From Rummeliibacillus sp044763875 (lineage in GTDB: Bacteria; Bacillota; Bacilli; Bacillales_A; Planococcaceae), in assembly GCF_044763875.1 (NCBI RefSeq), contig NZ_JBIWGZ010000001.1:682001-746000 (forward strand): 64,000 nucleotides of DNA. Direction: 5' to 3'. Made by a program: the position numbers and the translations under genes. Below are positions 1 to 7,966 of the stretch, piece after piece (the stretch's first letter is position 1; each line of letters starts with the position of its first letter). The notes under the pieces were generated by a model. The model had not been told where the DNA came from, ran no database searches, and worked only from the letters and a program-made list of their open reading frames with translations.

Positions 1-2288
1 TGACTGGGCTTAAACAGGATATGTTAGAACCGATGATCGGTTTAATTAAAGACGTTGAACCAGGATATAGCGGTATCTTCGCCATTTCTGAAATCGAAGC
101 TTCAATGCGTAGTAAACGTACTAAAAAAACAAAAACAGTCTGTACTTTCTGTGGTGTAGGTTGTTCGTTCGAAGTTTGGACAAAAGGTCGCAAAATCTTA
201 AAAGTTCAACCTTCTGAAGGTCCAGTTAATGCTATTTCTACTTGCGTAAAAGGTAAATTTGGCTGGGACTTCGTCAACTCTGAAGAACGTATTACAAAAC
301 CATTAATTCGCAAAAATGATGAATTTGTTGAATCATCATGGGACGAAGCACTTGACTTGATTGCTTCAAAACTTGGTGGTATTCAAAAAGAATATGGTTC
401 AGGTTCTGTTGGTTTTATCTCTTCTTCAAAAATTACGAATGAAGAAAGCTACTTAATTCAAAAAATGGCACGTCAATTGTTCGAAACAAACGACATCGAT
501 AACTGTTCTCGTTATTGCCAATCACCAGCTACAGACGGTTTATTACGAACAGTTGGTTTGGGTGGTGATGCAGGAACAATCAAAGATATAGCAAAAGCTG
601 GTCTTGTCATTATTGTAGGTGCAAATCCTACAGAAGGTCACCCTGTTTTAGCTACTCGAGTAAAACGTGCTCATAAATTACATGGTCAAAAATTAATCGT
701 TTCCGATGTTCGTAAACATGAAATGGCTGAACGTTCCGACATCTTCATGCATCCAAAACAAGGTACAGACCAAGTATGGTTAATGGCCGTTACAAAATTC
801 TTGATTGATCAAGGGTGGCATGATGAAGCCTTCATCAAAGAGAATGTGAATTTCTTCGATGAGTTCAAAGATGTTCTTGAAAAATACACACTCGAATATG
901 CAGAAGAAAAAACAGGTATTTCAAAAGAGACACTCATTAACGTTGCTGAAATGATTCGAGATGCAGATGGTACATGTATTCTTTGGGGTATGGGTGTTAC
1001 ACAAAATACAGGTGGTTCAGATACATCCGCTGCTATTTCAAATCTTCTTTTAGCTACTGGTAACTATCGCCGTCCAGGTGCAGGTGCCTACCCTCTTCGT
1101 GGCCATAACAATGTACAAGGTGCTTGTGACATGGGTACACTGCCAAACCATTTACCAGGATATCAAAAAGTAACAAACGAAAAAGAACGTGCAAAATTTG
1201 AAAAAGCATATGGTGTAAAAATTCAATCACAACCAGGTCGTAATAATATGGAAATGTTAGATGCGATTATGGAAGGTAAAATGAAAGCTATGTATTTAGT
1301 TGGAGAAGATATGGCCCTTGTAGACTGTAACGCAAACCATATAGATGAAGTTCTTTCACAATTAGATTTCTTTGTTGTAGAAGACTGTTTCCTATCACGT
1401 ACAGCACAATACGCAGATGTTATTTTACCTGCAGCACCATCTCTTGAAAAAGAAGGTACATTCACAAATACAGAACGTCGTGTTCAACGTCTATATCAAG
1501 TGTTACCAACGCTTGGGGAATCAAAAGCTGATTGGGAAATTCTCCAAGCAGTAGCTCGTCGCCTAGGTGCAGATTGGAATTACAGCCACCCAAGTGAAAT
1601 CTTTGCTGAAATGGCTAGTCTTTCTCCAATCTTTGCTCAAGCAAACTATGACGTTTTAGAAAATTGGGGTAGCTTCTGTTGGGGTAGTCTTGATGGTAAA
1701 GATACACCTTTACTATATGAAGATGGTTTTAACTTCCCAGACAAAAAGGCTCGTTTTGCTTTATATGATTGGGTAAAACCTGCTGAATTTGAAGCACAAT
1801 ACGACTGTCATATTAACAACGGTCGTGTGCTTGAACACTTCCACGAAGGAAACATGACAAATAAATCACAAGGTATTCAATCAAAAATACCTGAGGTTTT
1901 CGTTGAAGTATCACCAGAATTAGCAAAAGAACGAGGCATTGAAGATGGAGCACTTCTTCGTTTAGTTTCTCCATACGGCGCATTAAAATTAAATGCCCTA
2001 GTAACTGATCGTGTACAAGGAAATGAACTATTCATACCAATGAACTCTGTTAGCAAAGATTCAGCGATCAACTTCTTAACAGGTCCTGCTGCAGACATCC
2101 GCACATCTACACCGGCATACAAACAAACAAAAGTGCGTGTTGAAGTGTTGAAACGAAAAGGAAAAAATCCACTTCCTAGAACGAACCCACGTTATAAAAA
2201 ACGTCATCCACAAAATGGTGTTGAAGTACAACGTAAATGGAATCGTCCTGACTACGTTCATTTAACAACAAATAACGAAAGGGAGTGA
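1..2288 (+). CDS. fdhF: Formate dehydrogenase large (molybdopterin) subunit, 5-prime truncated by window edge
   Basis: Catalytic subunit of a cytoplasmic NAD-linked-type formate dehydrogenase that oxidises formate to CO2. The frame is open to the first complete codon at base 3, so the N-terminal ferredoxin-like part lies upstream. Counting from the Met at base 21, a [4Fe-4S] motif CTFCGVGC is at about residues 41-48, with a fourth Cys in ISTCVKG. The Mo-ligand residue is in NCSRYCQSPATDG, where a TGC Cys codon (bases 516-518) replaces the selenocysteine of E. coli FdhF. The C-terminal molydopterin-dinucleotide-binding domain contains NGRVLEHFHEGNMT. The gene ends 4 nt before the DUF1641 gene, the same pairing as B. 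subtilis yrhE-yrhD. Family call is firm; the electron acceptor is not visible here. Confidence 0.95.
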   Translation, partial: TGLKQDMLEPMIGLIKDVEPGYSGIFAISEIEASMRSKRTKKTKTVCTFCGVGCSFEVWTKGRKILKVQPSEGPVNAISTCVKGKFGWDFVNSEERITKPLIRKNDEFVESSWDEALDLIASKLGGIQKEYGSGSVGFISSSKITNEESYLIQKMARQLFETNDIDNCSRYCQSPATDGLLRTVGLGGDAGTIKDIAKAGLVIIVGANPTEGHPVLATRVKRAHKLHGQKLIVSDVRKHEMAERSDIFMHPKQGTDQVWLMAVTKFLIDQGWHDEAFIKENVNFFDEFKDVLEKYTLEYAEEKTGISKETLINVAEMIRDADGTCILWGMGVTQNTGGSDTSAAISNLLLATGNYRRPGAGAYPLRGHNNVQGACDMGTLPNHLPGYQKVTNEKERAKFEKAYGVKIQSQPGRNNMEMLDAIMEGKMKAMYLVGEDMALVDCNANHIDEVLSQLDFFVVEDCFLSRTAQYADVILPAAPSLEKEGTFTNTERRVQRLYQVLPTLGESKADWEILQAVARRLGADWNYSHPSEIFAEMASLSPIFAQANYDVLENWGSFCWGSLDGKDTPLLYEDGFNFPDKKARFALYDWVKPAEFEAQYDCHINNGRVLEHFHEGNMTNKSQGIQSKIPEVFVEVSPELAKERGIEDGALLRLVSPYGALKLNALVTDRVQGNELFIPMNSVSKDSAINFLTGPAADIRTSTPAYKQTKVRVEVLKRKGKNPLPRTNPRYKKRHPQNGVEVQRKWNRPDYVHLTTNNERE

Positions 2289-2292
2289 TAAT

Positions 2293-2769
2293 ATGGCTAC
2301 ACCAATTACAACAATAAATAAGCAACAATTAACAGAAGAACAACTTAAGGATCAAAAGCTAGAGAATTTAAAACAACTACTTTCTGAGAATGAAGAAGCT
2401 GTTAATCAAGTCTTTACTATCATGGCAGAGTTAAATGATATCGGAGCACTTGAAGCAGCTACAAAACTAATTGAAGCAAAAGAAGAAATAGCTCATATTG
2501 CACTTGGCCAGATGACTCGTAAGCCTGTTACTAATATCATCAACAACTTAATGGGAGTTGCTGGAGTATTAACTGAAATGAATCCAGAAACGACAACAAA
2601 ACTTGTTGAGAGTTTAAATACTGGCTTAGATGTAGCAAACAAAGCAGTAGAGTCTGATGAAAAAGTTAGTGTCTTCAAATTGGTAAAACTCTTAAAAGAT
2701 CCTGATATTAATCGTGCTCTAAACTTTGGCATTCACTTCTTAAAAGGGCTTGGAAAAGGCTTAGAATAG
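2293..2769 (+). CDS. DUF1641 family protein (YrhD-like), formate dehydrogenase partner
   Basis: A 158-residue helical, soluble protein of the DUF1641 family. In Bacillales these genes sit directly behind formate dehydrogenase large-subunit genes, as B. subtilis yrhD does, and are thought to be an accessory or small subunit. The conserved stretch is the C-terminal half, ending LKDPDINRALNFGIHFLKGL. Start ATG at 2293 follows AAAGGGAGTG, which overlaps the fdhF stop codon, so the two genes are translationally close. No cofactor motif is visible. Biochemical function is unknown to me beyond the association. Confidence 0.85.
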   Translation: MATPITTINKQQLTEEQLKDQKLENLKQLLSENEEAVNQVFTIMAELNDIGALEAATKLIEAKEEIAHIALGQMTRKPVTNIINNLMGVAGVLTEMNPETTTKLVESLNTGLDVANKAVESDEKVSVFKLVKLLKDPDINRALNFGIHFLKGLGKGLE

Positions 2770-2785
2770 TAAGGAAGTTTCTTAT

Positions 2786-3832
2786 ATGCTAACAAACGAG
2801 AACATCTTAAATGCACTGAAGAAAGTTGATGGCCCGAAATTTCATAAAAGCATCGTCGACTTGAATATGGCTCGCAATATTCAAGTTGATGGTACGGATA
2901 TCTCACTTGACGTTATCTTAACCATACAAGGTTGTTCACTAAAAGCAAAAATTCAACAAGATATTGAACAGGCTTTAAAAGAAATTGGTGCTTCAAGTAT
3001 CTCGATTAAATTCGGTTCTATGACACAAAATGAACGTCACAGTTCAACTTCTTCTTTAAAATCACAAAGTGCAATTGATAAAGATATGCCTAAAACCTTT
3101 TTACTCAATTCTGATATCAAATTTATTGCAGTTACCAGTGATAAAAGCGGTGTCGGTAAGTCAACAGTTACAAATAGTTTAGCTGTAGCCCTTGCCCGTC
3201 TTGGAAAAAAAGTTGGTATTTTAGATGCAGACAATTATGGCTTTAGTTTTCGTACCATGTTGAACATCGATCAAAGACCAACAATAATTGACCAAACAGT
3301 TATTCCTGATGCGAGTGATGATGTAAAAATTATGTCAACGGGCTTTTTTACAAAATATAACCAACCTGTTATTTGGAGTGGCTCAATGCTCAACAAATGG
3401 ATTCGCGATTTCCTTGTCAACACAGTGTGGGGAGAATTAGATTATCTCCTACTAGATTTACCACCTAGTACTGGAAAGGTCACCATTGATGTGGTTGCAA
3501 TGATTCCACAAGCACACGAAATAATTGTAACAACACCTCAGAATGCCGCTTCTCATGTAGCATCTCGTGCAGTTCTAATGGCTCAACATACAAAACATAC
3601 GATTCTGGGTGTTGTTGAAAACATGGCTTACTTTGAAAATTTAAATGGTGAAAAGAACTATTTATTTGGACAGGGTGATGCCGAAAAACTAGCAGATGAA
3701 CTTCATACAAATGTCATTGCTCAAATTCCATTTGCTCAGCCTGATGAAAAGACAGGTTCTTCTGGTTTTGACGAAAACTCAATTATCGGTGAAGTATTTA
3801 CCCATCTAGCAAAAGATATTATTTATCAATAA
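2786..3832 (+). CDS. Mrp/NBP35-family P-loop ATPase lacking the Fe-S CxxC motif
   Basis: A 348-residue ParA/MinD-superfamily ATPase. An N-terminal MIP18-like region (about 1-85) precedes a deviant Walker A, SDKSGVGKST (about residues 116-125), then LLLDLPPSTGK as the switch/Walker B region. Mrp/ApbC proteins act as Fe-S cluster carriers, while the Bacillus relative SalA regulates gene expression. The place where Mrp proteins carry CPxC reads ENMAYFENLNGEKNYLFGQG here, with no cysteines, so a bridging cluster is unlikely. It lies 16 nt after the DUF1641 gene and before a strong terminator, which makes it the last gene of the formate dehydrogenase operon. A role in maturation or regulation of that enzyme is inference. 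Confidence 0.85.
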   Translation: MLTNENILNALKKVDGPKFHKSIVDLNMARNIQVDGTDISLDVILTIQGCSLKAKIQQDIEQALKEIGASSISIKFGSMTQNERHSSTSSLKSQSAIDKDMPKTFLLNSDIKFIAVTSDKSGVGKSTVTNSLAVALARLGKKVGILDADNYGFSFRTMLNIDQRPTIIDQTVIPDASDDVKIMSTGFFTKYNQPVIWSGSMLNKWIRDFLVNTVWGELDYLLLDLPPSTGKVTIDVVAMIPQAHEIIVTTPQNAASHVASRAVLMAQHTKHTILGVVENMAYFENLNGEKNYLFGQGDAEKLADELHTNVIAQIPFAQPDEKTGSSGFDENSIIGEVFTHLAKDIIYQ

Positions 3833-3834
3833 CA

Positions 3835-3877
3835 TACAAAAACCTGACTCGTTCTTAATCGAGCCAGGTTTTTTGTA
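3835..3877 (+). terminator. Rho-independent terminator of the formate dehydrogenase operon
   Basis: Arms AACCTGACTCG and CGAGCCAGGTT pair with one mismatch around an 8-nt loop and are flanked by A and T runs, starting 3 nt after the Mrp-like gene. The symmetry means it could also stop the facing minus-strand gene at 3915. Confidence 0.9.
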
Positions 3878-3914
3878 TGTTTAGTGTTTCACTAACACAG
3901 CCCTACTATCTATT

Positions 3915-4202
3915 TTAATAACCGGCCTTTTTTAAAACCTGCATAAAATAAAACCGATACGTATTTTTGACAAAAGTGTCTAAAGGCAAGCCAACATTCA
4001 GTTGATATTTCGTAAAAATAAAATAAAATCTCTTATCCCATTTTAAACGTAATAATTCCCCTGCATCTTCACCGTATTTCTCCGTAAATTCCACTATTAA
4101 AGGTTCTATCATATCGTAACAATAGTCTTTTAAACTTGCGAGAGCTTCGATATCTTTATCCTTTTGAAAACGCGTAATCCAATCTGCTAATTGCTCGTTC
4201 AT
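3915..4202 (-). CDS. Small conserved hypothetical protein, possibly sigma-region-2-like
   Basis: A 95-residue, probably all-helical acidic protein with many aromatic residues (KWDKRFYFIFTKYQ and NTYRFYFMQVLKKAGY). The tail resembles the final helices of sigma-70 region 2, as in small co-sigma proteins such as RsoA, but the likeness is weak and rests on reading alone. Start ATG at 4202 is preceded by a poor site (GAAGGTTGG). It converges with the formate dehydrogenase operon across the shared terminator. I do not recognise the family with confidence. Confidence 0.55.
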   Translation of the reverse strand: MNEQLADWITRFQKDKDIEALASLKDYCYDMIEPLIVEFTEKYGEDAGELLRLKWDKRFYFIFTKYQLNVGLPLDTFVKNTYRFYFMQVLKKAGY

Positions 4203-4490
4203 TATAGATTTCCAACCTTCTATCTTTTGAGTTTCTTCCTATTTAATTATACCTCTTCTAATCATTTCTTGCTTTGCTTGTTTCTTAGATATTTAATAAT
4301 GCTATAAAGTTTACCAAATGAAGCCGTTAGCTTTATAAAACAAACTCAATTAATTGAAAGTTGGTATGGAACATAGAAATCAACCTCGTTGAAGTCTGCA
4401 TTGCTCAGCACTCTTCAACTTAGCAGTACTACGATAGGGTACTGAACAGTATGTAAATGCAAATATAATAGTATTAACTGTTTTCTGAAA

Positions 4491-4790
4491 GATGTGGAAA
4501 TAGCTTCGCTTTCCGCGGGCGAGCGTTGAGCCTCCTCGGAAGCCCGTACCGTGCTTCACTGCGGGGTCTCACCTGTCTCGCTTTCCCGCAGGAGTCTTCG
4601 CTAATTCCACATCAACAAATATAGCTATACAAGATTTTTATTATAAATTTCCATCTATTTTTACTTTTTTAGTGACTTCACTGCGTTATTTCAGGGCTTT
4701 CAGCTCAAATTTTTCCGGTATGACTATCAATAAACCTCATTAAATTGACATCTCGTGTAGGAAGTGCTCATGCATTTTCATGAAGCCCTC
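4491..4790. repeat. GC-rich dispersed palindromic repeat, family 2
   Basis: A GC-rich core at 4491-4613 is bounded by inverted ends GATGTGGAAATAGC and GCTAATTCCACATC and contains CTTTCCGCGGGCGAGCG and CTTTCCCGCAGGAGTC. The following ~170 bp (ACTTCACTGC..., AATAAACCTCATTAAATTGACATC, GTGCTCATGCATTTTCATGA) also match the copy at 16732-17010. The rest of 4203-4963 holds no gene I can support, only smaller inverted pairs (GTTGAAG/CTTCAAC and AGTAC/GTACT at 4393-4450). Confidence 0.75.
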
Positions 4791-4963
4791 CACAAATAAT
4801 CTCTATGGAACATTGCTAAAGTATTTCGTACGATCTCCAGATAAATATTCCGCTCCATCGGAGGCAATCCAGTAATTTTTTGTTCAGATGGGATACTCTT
4901 TGTCGGAATAATTGCATAGTGCTCCTCTACTTTTGAATTATCATCATATCAGGTGATGAACTA

Positions 4964-6148
4964 TCAGTCTTGATGAACGATAAATTTAGGCAGTGGATCA
5001 TTCAATTGAGACCAATCTTGTGTCATTTCGACATCAGTCAATAAGCATTGGTCTAACTCTGTCTCAATTTGTTGTTGATTTATTTCTACTCCAATCCAAA
5101 CAATTTCTGTTTGTCGATCTCCATATACTGGATCCCATCTTTCTTTTAGAGAGGGGTCTTCTCTTAACTCTATCGTTTGTTCTTCAGGAGATAAATCGGC
5201 GATCCATTCTCCTGCTCCTTGAAATTGAATGGATACTCCAGCTTGTGAAATCATTCCTGGCATATTACGAGTTGCCAACCAAAAGAATCCTTTTGATCGC
5301 ACAATTTCAGAAGGTAGATTTTCTAACCATTCAAACCATCTTTGGGGATGAAATGGCCGTTTTCTTCGATAAACAAATGATGAAATACCAAATTCCTCTG
5401 TTTCAGGAGTATGTTCTTCGTTTAGCTCTTTAATCCAACCAGCTCCTTGACTCGCTTGATCGAAATCAAACAAATGACGATTTAGTAGTACATTTGGTGA
5501 AATTGATCCATTCCGAACAATCTGTTGCTCAGCTATTGGATTTATTTTTTTTAAAAATGCTTGGAACATTTCTAAGTATTCCATTGTCACTAAATCTGAT
5601 TTCGTAATACATAATATATTTGCAAATTCGATTTGATCAATTAATAAATCCGAAACGTCTCGTTGGTCGTAAGGATCATCAGTTTGATGACGTTCTAATA
5701 ATGTTTCACCACTTTCATAGTCATGCCAAAAGCGATTAGCATCAACAACAGTAATCATCGTATCCAAACAACAATATGGCGTTAAATCAATTCCTGTTTC
5801 TTCATCAATATACGAGAAGGTTTGTGCGACTGGAATCGGTTCACTAATCCCTGTCGATTCAATGACAATGCCATCAATGTCACCTTGTTCTACTAATTTT
5901 TCCACTTCAATCATTAAGTCTTCTCGTAATGTACAGCAAATACAACCATTTGATAGTTCTACTAGTTTTTCAGTCGTTCTTGAAAAGCCTTGATTTTCAA
6001 CAAGTTGCATATCAATATTAACTTCGCTCATGTCATTAACAATAACAGCTAGTTTTCTTCCTTCTCGATTTTCTAATAGATGGTTTAAAATTGTTGTTTT
6101 GCCTGCACCTAGATAGCCACTAAGTACGGTTACTGGTATTTTATTCAT
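4964..6148 (-). CDS. yciC: COG0523 (CobW/YciC-type) GTPase metallochaperone, copy 1
   Basis: G3E-family P-loop GTPase of the zinc-homeostasis branch. It has Walker A GYLGAGKTT (residues 11-19), the metal-binding CxCC in NGCICCTLRED (about 69-72), ESTGISEPIPVAQTF as the switch region, and the guanine-specificity motif TKSD. A C-terminal CobW_C domain begins near YGISS-type residues (FGISSFVYRRKRPFHPQRW). Length 394 is close to B. subtilis YciC. YciC is Zur-repressed and works when zinc is scarce. Start ATG 6148 is chosen over TTG 6160 because GGAG lies 6 nt before it. It follows a second paralogue by about 100 nt with its own Zur-like site, so both may be co-induced. Confidence 0.92.
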   Translation of the reverse strand: MNKIPVTVLSGYLGAGKTTILNHLLENREGRKLAVIVNDMSEVNIDMQLVENQGFSRTTEKLVELSNGCICCTLREDLMIEVEKLVEQGDIDGIVIESTGISEPIPVAQTFSYIDEETGIDLTPYCCLDTMITVVDANRFWHDYESGETLLERHQTDDPYDQRDVSDLLIDQIEFANILCITKSDLVTMEYLEMFQAFLKKINPIAEQQIVRNGSISPNVLLNRHLFDFDQASQGAGWIKELNEEHTPETEEFGISSFVYRRKRPFHPQRWFEWLENLPSEIVRSKGFFWLATRNMPGMISQAGVSIQFQGAGEWIADLSPEEQTIELREDPSLKERWDPVYGDRQTEIVWIGVEINQQQIETELDQCLLTDVEMTQDWSQLNDPLPKFIVHQD

Positions 6149-6167
6149 GATATTCTCCAATTCTTTT

Positions 6168-6188
6168 AAAAAATAATTATTATGATTT
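6168..6188. promoter_or_regulatory. Possible Zur box upstream of the first yciC copy
   Basis: AAAAAATAATTATTATGATTT matches the Bacillus Zur consensus AAATCGTAATNATTACGATTT at 16 of 20 defined bases (right half 9/10). It lies 20 nt upstream of the chosen start. The match is AT-rich, so chance similarity is possible. Confidence 0.5.
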
Positions 6189-6253
6189 TTTATCTAGTAA
6201 GGTAAATAATTTTTCTAAAAAGCCTATTATAATCTGTTTGTTTCTGTAGATTG

Positions 6254-7447
6254 TTACCTCATTTCCCAATTAAAAGGATTTTCCAATGTATTCCAATTGC
6301 TATTAAACTCTTCTTCTGTTAAAAGACATTCATCTAATTGTTTTGTAATTTTACCTTTTGGTAGATCCATACCGATAATGACTAATTGAGAATTACGGTC
6401 TCCTATTTCCGGATCCCATTCATCTGATACCTGAGGATTTTGAAGAAGAATTTGTTTTCGCTGTCCCTCTGGCAACGCAGCAACCCAGTAAGATAACGGT
6501 GAGATATTAATAGAAGATCCAGCTTGTGAGAATAGAATGGCGATATCATTATGACAAGCAATCCAAATAAATCCTTTCGAACGTACAATTTCAAGAGGCA
6601 TATTCTCCGCCCAAGCTTTGAATCGTTTTGGATGGAATGGCATTGTTCGTGTATAGGTAAAAGAACTTATGCCATATTCTTCTGTTTCTGGTGTATGATT
6701 CCCGTGACCTATTTCAAGTTCTCTTAACCACCCTGCAGAATTGGCTACACGATCAAAGTTAAATCGTTTTGTGTTTAAAATTTCCCGCGGATCAATTTCA
6801 CCATGAGTTGTACGAATAAATTTTGCTTCTGGCTGCAATGTACGTAAAACCCCTTCAAGACGTTCTAACTGCTCCACTGTTACTAAATCGCATTTGTTCA
6901 AAATAAGAACATCACAAAATTCAATTTGGTCAATTAGTAAATCTGCAACGTCTCGTTCATCTAATTCAGCAGCAGCTTCTTTACGATCCAACAAACTTTC
7001 ACCAGATTGAAAATCAGTCCAAAATCGATTTGCATCTACGACTGTTACCATCGTATCTAACGAGCAACTTGCAGTTAAATCAATCCCCAATTCTTCATCG
7101 ATATATGAAAATGTCTGAGCAACAGGAATTGGTTCGCTAATACCTGTTGACTCAATAACTATGTAGTCAATATTTCCTCGCTCAGCAAGTTTTTGAACTT
7201 CAATCAGCAAATCCTCTCGCAATGTACAACAAATACAACCATTTGATAGCTCAACAAATTTTTCTTCTGTTCTTGAAATACCGCTTCCTTTTTCTACAAG
7301 AGAAGCATCGATATTAATTTCACTCATGTCATTCACAATGACAGCAACACGTAAATTTTGTTCATTTTGTAATACATGGTTTAAAATAGTTGTCTTACCT
7401 GCACCAAGATAACCGCTTAAGACGGTAACTGGAAGTTTATTTTTCAT
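6254..7447 (-). CDS. yciC: COG0523 (CobW/YciC-type) GTPase metallochaperone, copy 2
   Basis: Tandem paralogue of the downstream gene, 397 residues, the length of B. subtilis YciC. Walker A GYLGAGKTT (11-19), CxCC in NGCICCTLRED (71-74), ESTGISEPIPVAQTF, and guanine motif LNKCD. The C-terminal domain carries the histidine-bearing GHGNHTPETEEYGISSFTY, a possible extra metal site absent from copy 1. Start ATG 7447 has AAAGGGG 9 nt upstream. Two Zur-like boxes lie upstream, so zinc-starvation induction is likely. It is the first gene of a probable two-gene unit; delivery of zinc to zinc-dependent enzymes is the family role, but the client is not shown. Confidence 0.93.
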   Translation of the reverse strand: MKNKLPVTVLSGYLGAGKTTILNHVLQNEQNLRVAVIVNDMSEINIDASLVEKGSGISRTEEKFVELSNGCICCTLREDLLIEVQKLAERGNIDYIVIESTGISEPIPVAQTFSYIDEELGIDLTASCSLDTMVTVVDANRFWTDFQSGESLLDRKEAAAELDERDVADLLIDQIEFCDVLILNKCDLVTVEQLERLEGVLRTLQPEAKFIRTTHGEIDPREILNTKRFNFDRVANSAGWLRELEIGHGNHTPETEEYGISSFTYTRTMPFHPKRFKAWAENMPLEIVRSKGFIWIACHNDIAILFSQAGSSINISPLSYWVAALPEGQRKQILLQNPQVSDEWDPEIGDRNSQLVIIGMDLPKGKITKQLDECLLTEEEFNSNWNTLENPFNWEMR

Positions 7448-7462
7448 TTATTGCAACCCCTT

Positions 7463-7483
7463 TAATAGTAATGATTACGTTTT
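7463..7483. promoter_or_regulatory. Zur-box-like operator immediately upstream of yciC copy 2
   Basis: TAATAGTAATGATTACGTTTT matches the Zur consensus at 17 of 20 defined bases and centres about 26 nt before the start codon, where repressor binding would block transcription. Confidence 0.75.
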
Positions 7484-7711
7484 AAAAACACCTAAAAAAA
7501 TATACTGTTTTATTAATGGAATTTCGAGTACTATGCATCAAAAATAAATACATCTTTAACTGATTATTATTTGGTTTCGCGATGCAATATCACTTTTTTA
7601 ATTCTAAACGCTCTAGTCTGTTACTTTAATTTTTTTGAAATGTAATTTTTATCTCCTGATGTTTCAATCAAGGATAAAGTAACTTGAAAAGCAATATATT
7701 TCTCTCTTTAT

Positions 7712-7732
7712 AAATAGTAATGGTTACGCTTT
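7712..7732. promoter_or_regulatory. Second Zur-box-like operator, distal
   Basis: AAATAGTAATGGTTACGCTTT matches the Zur consensus at 17 of 20 defined bases, 265-285 bp upstream of yciC copy 2. B. subtilis yciC also has proximal and distal Zur sites. The bases between the two boxes (7484-7711) hold no gene I can support. Confidence 0.7.
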
Positions 7733-7830
7733 AGAATATTACACCTGTAAGCTGCCTTTGTCAATAGAAGCTATTATTAAATCTCCTTATCAATAAAGTG
7801 GTTCCCTTCTATTGCCCAATTTAATAAAAA

Positions 7831-7863
7831 AAGCGTATTCGAAATAAATACTCGAATACGCTT
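7831..7863 (-). terminator. Rho-independent terminator of the amidase gene
   Basis: A perfect 12-bp stem, AAGCGTATTCGA with TCGAATACGCTT, has a 9-nt loop. On the minus strand it is followed by a run of U (AAAAAAA at 7825-7832 on the plus strand). It lies about 100 bp after the amidase stop. Confidence 0.88.
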
Positions 7864-7966
7864 ATTAACTTGAAGAAAATCAACAATTAATCTAAATGGC
7901 CTTATTCTTAAAAATTCCGATATAATGTTTTTTCTCTCTCGGATGTAATACTAAGATTTAGTAGTC

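Noticed and set aside
516..518. Possible selenocysteine at the formate dehydrogenase active site
   Set aside because: The codon is TGC, and the frame has no internal TGA; this is a Cys-type enzyme.
4993..5433. Long open frame on the plus strand opposite the first yciC copy
   Set aside because: It is antisense to a clearly conserved gene and has no ribosome binding site.
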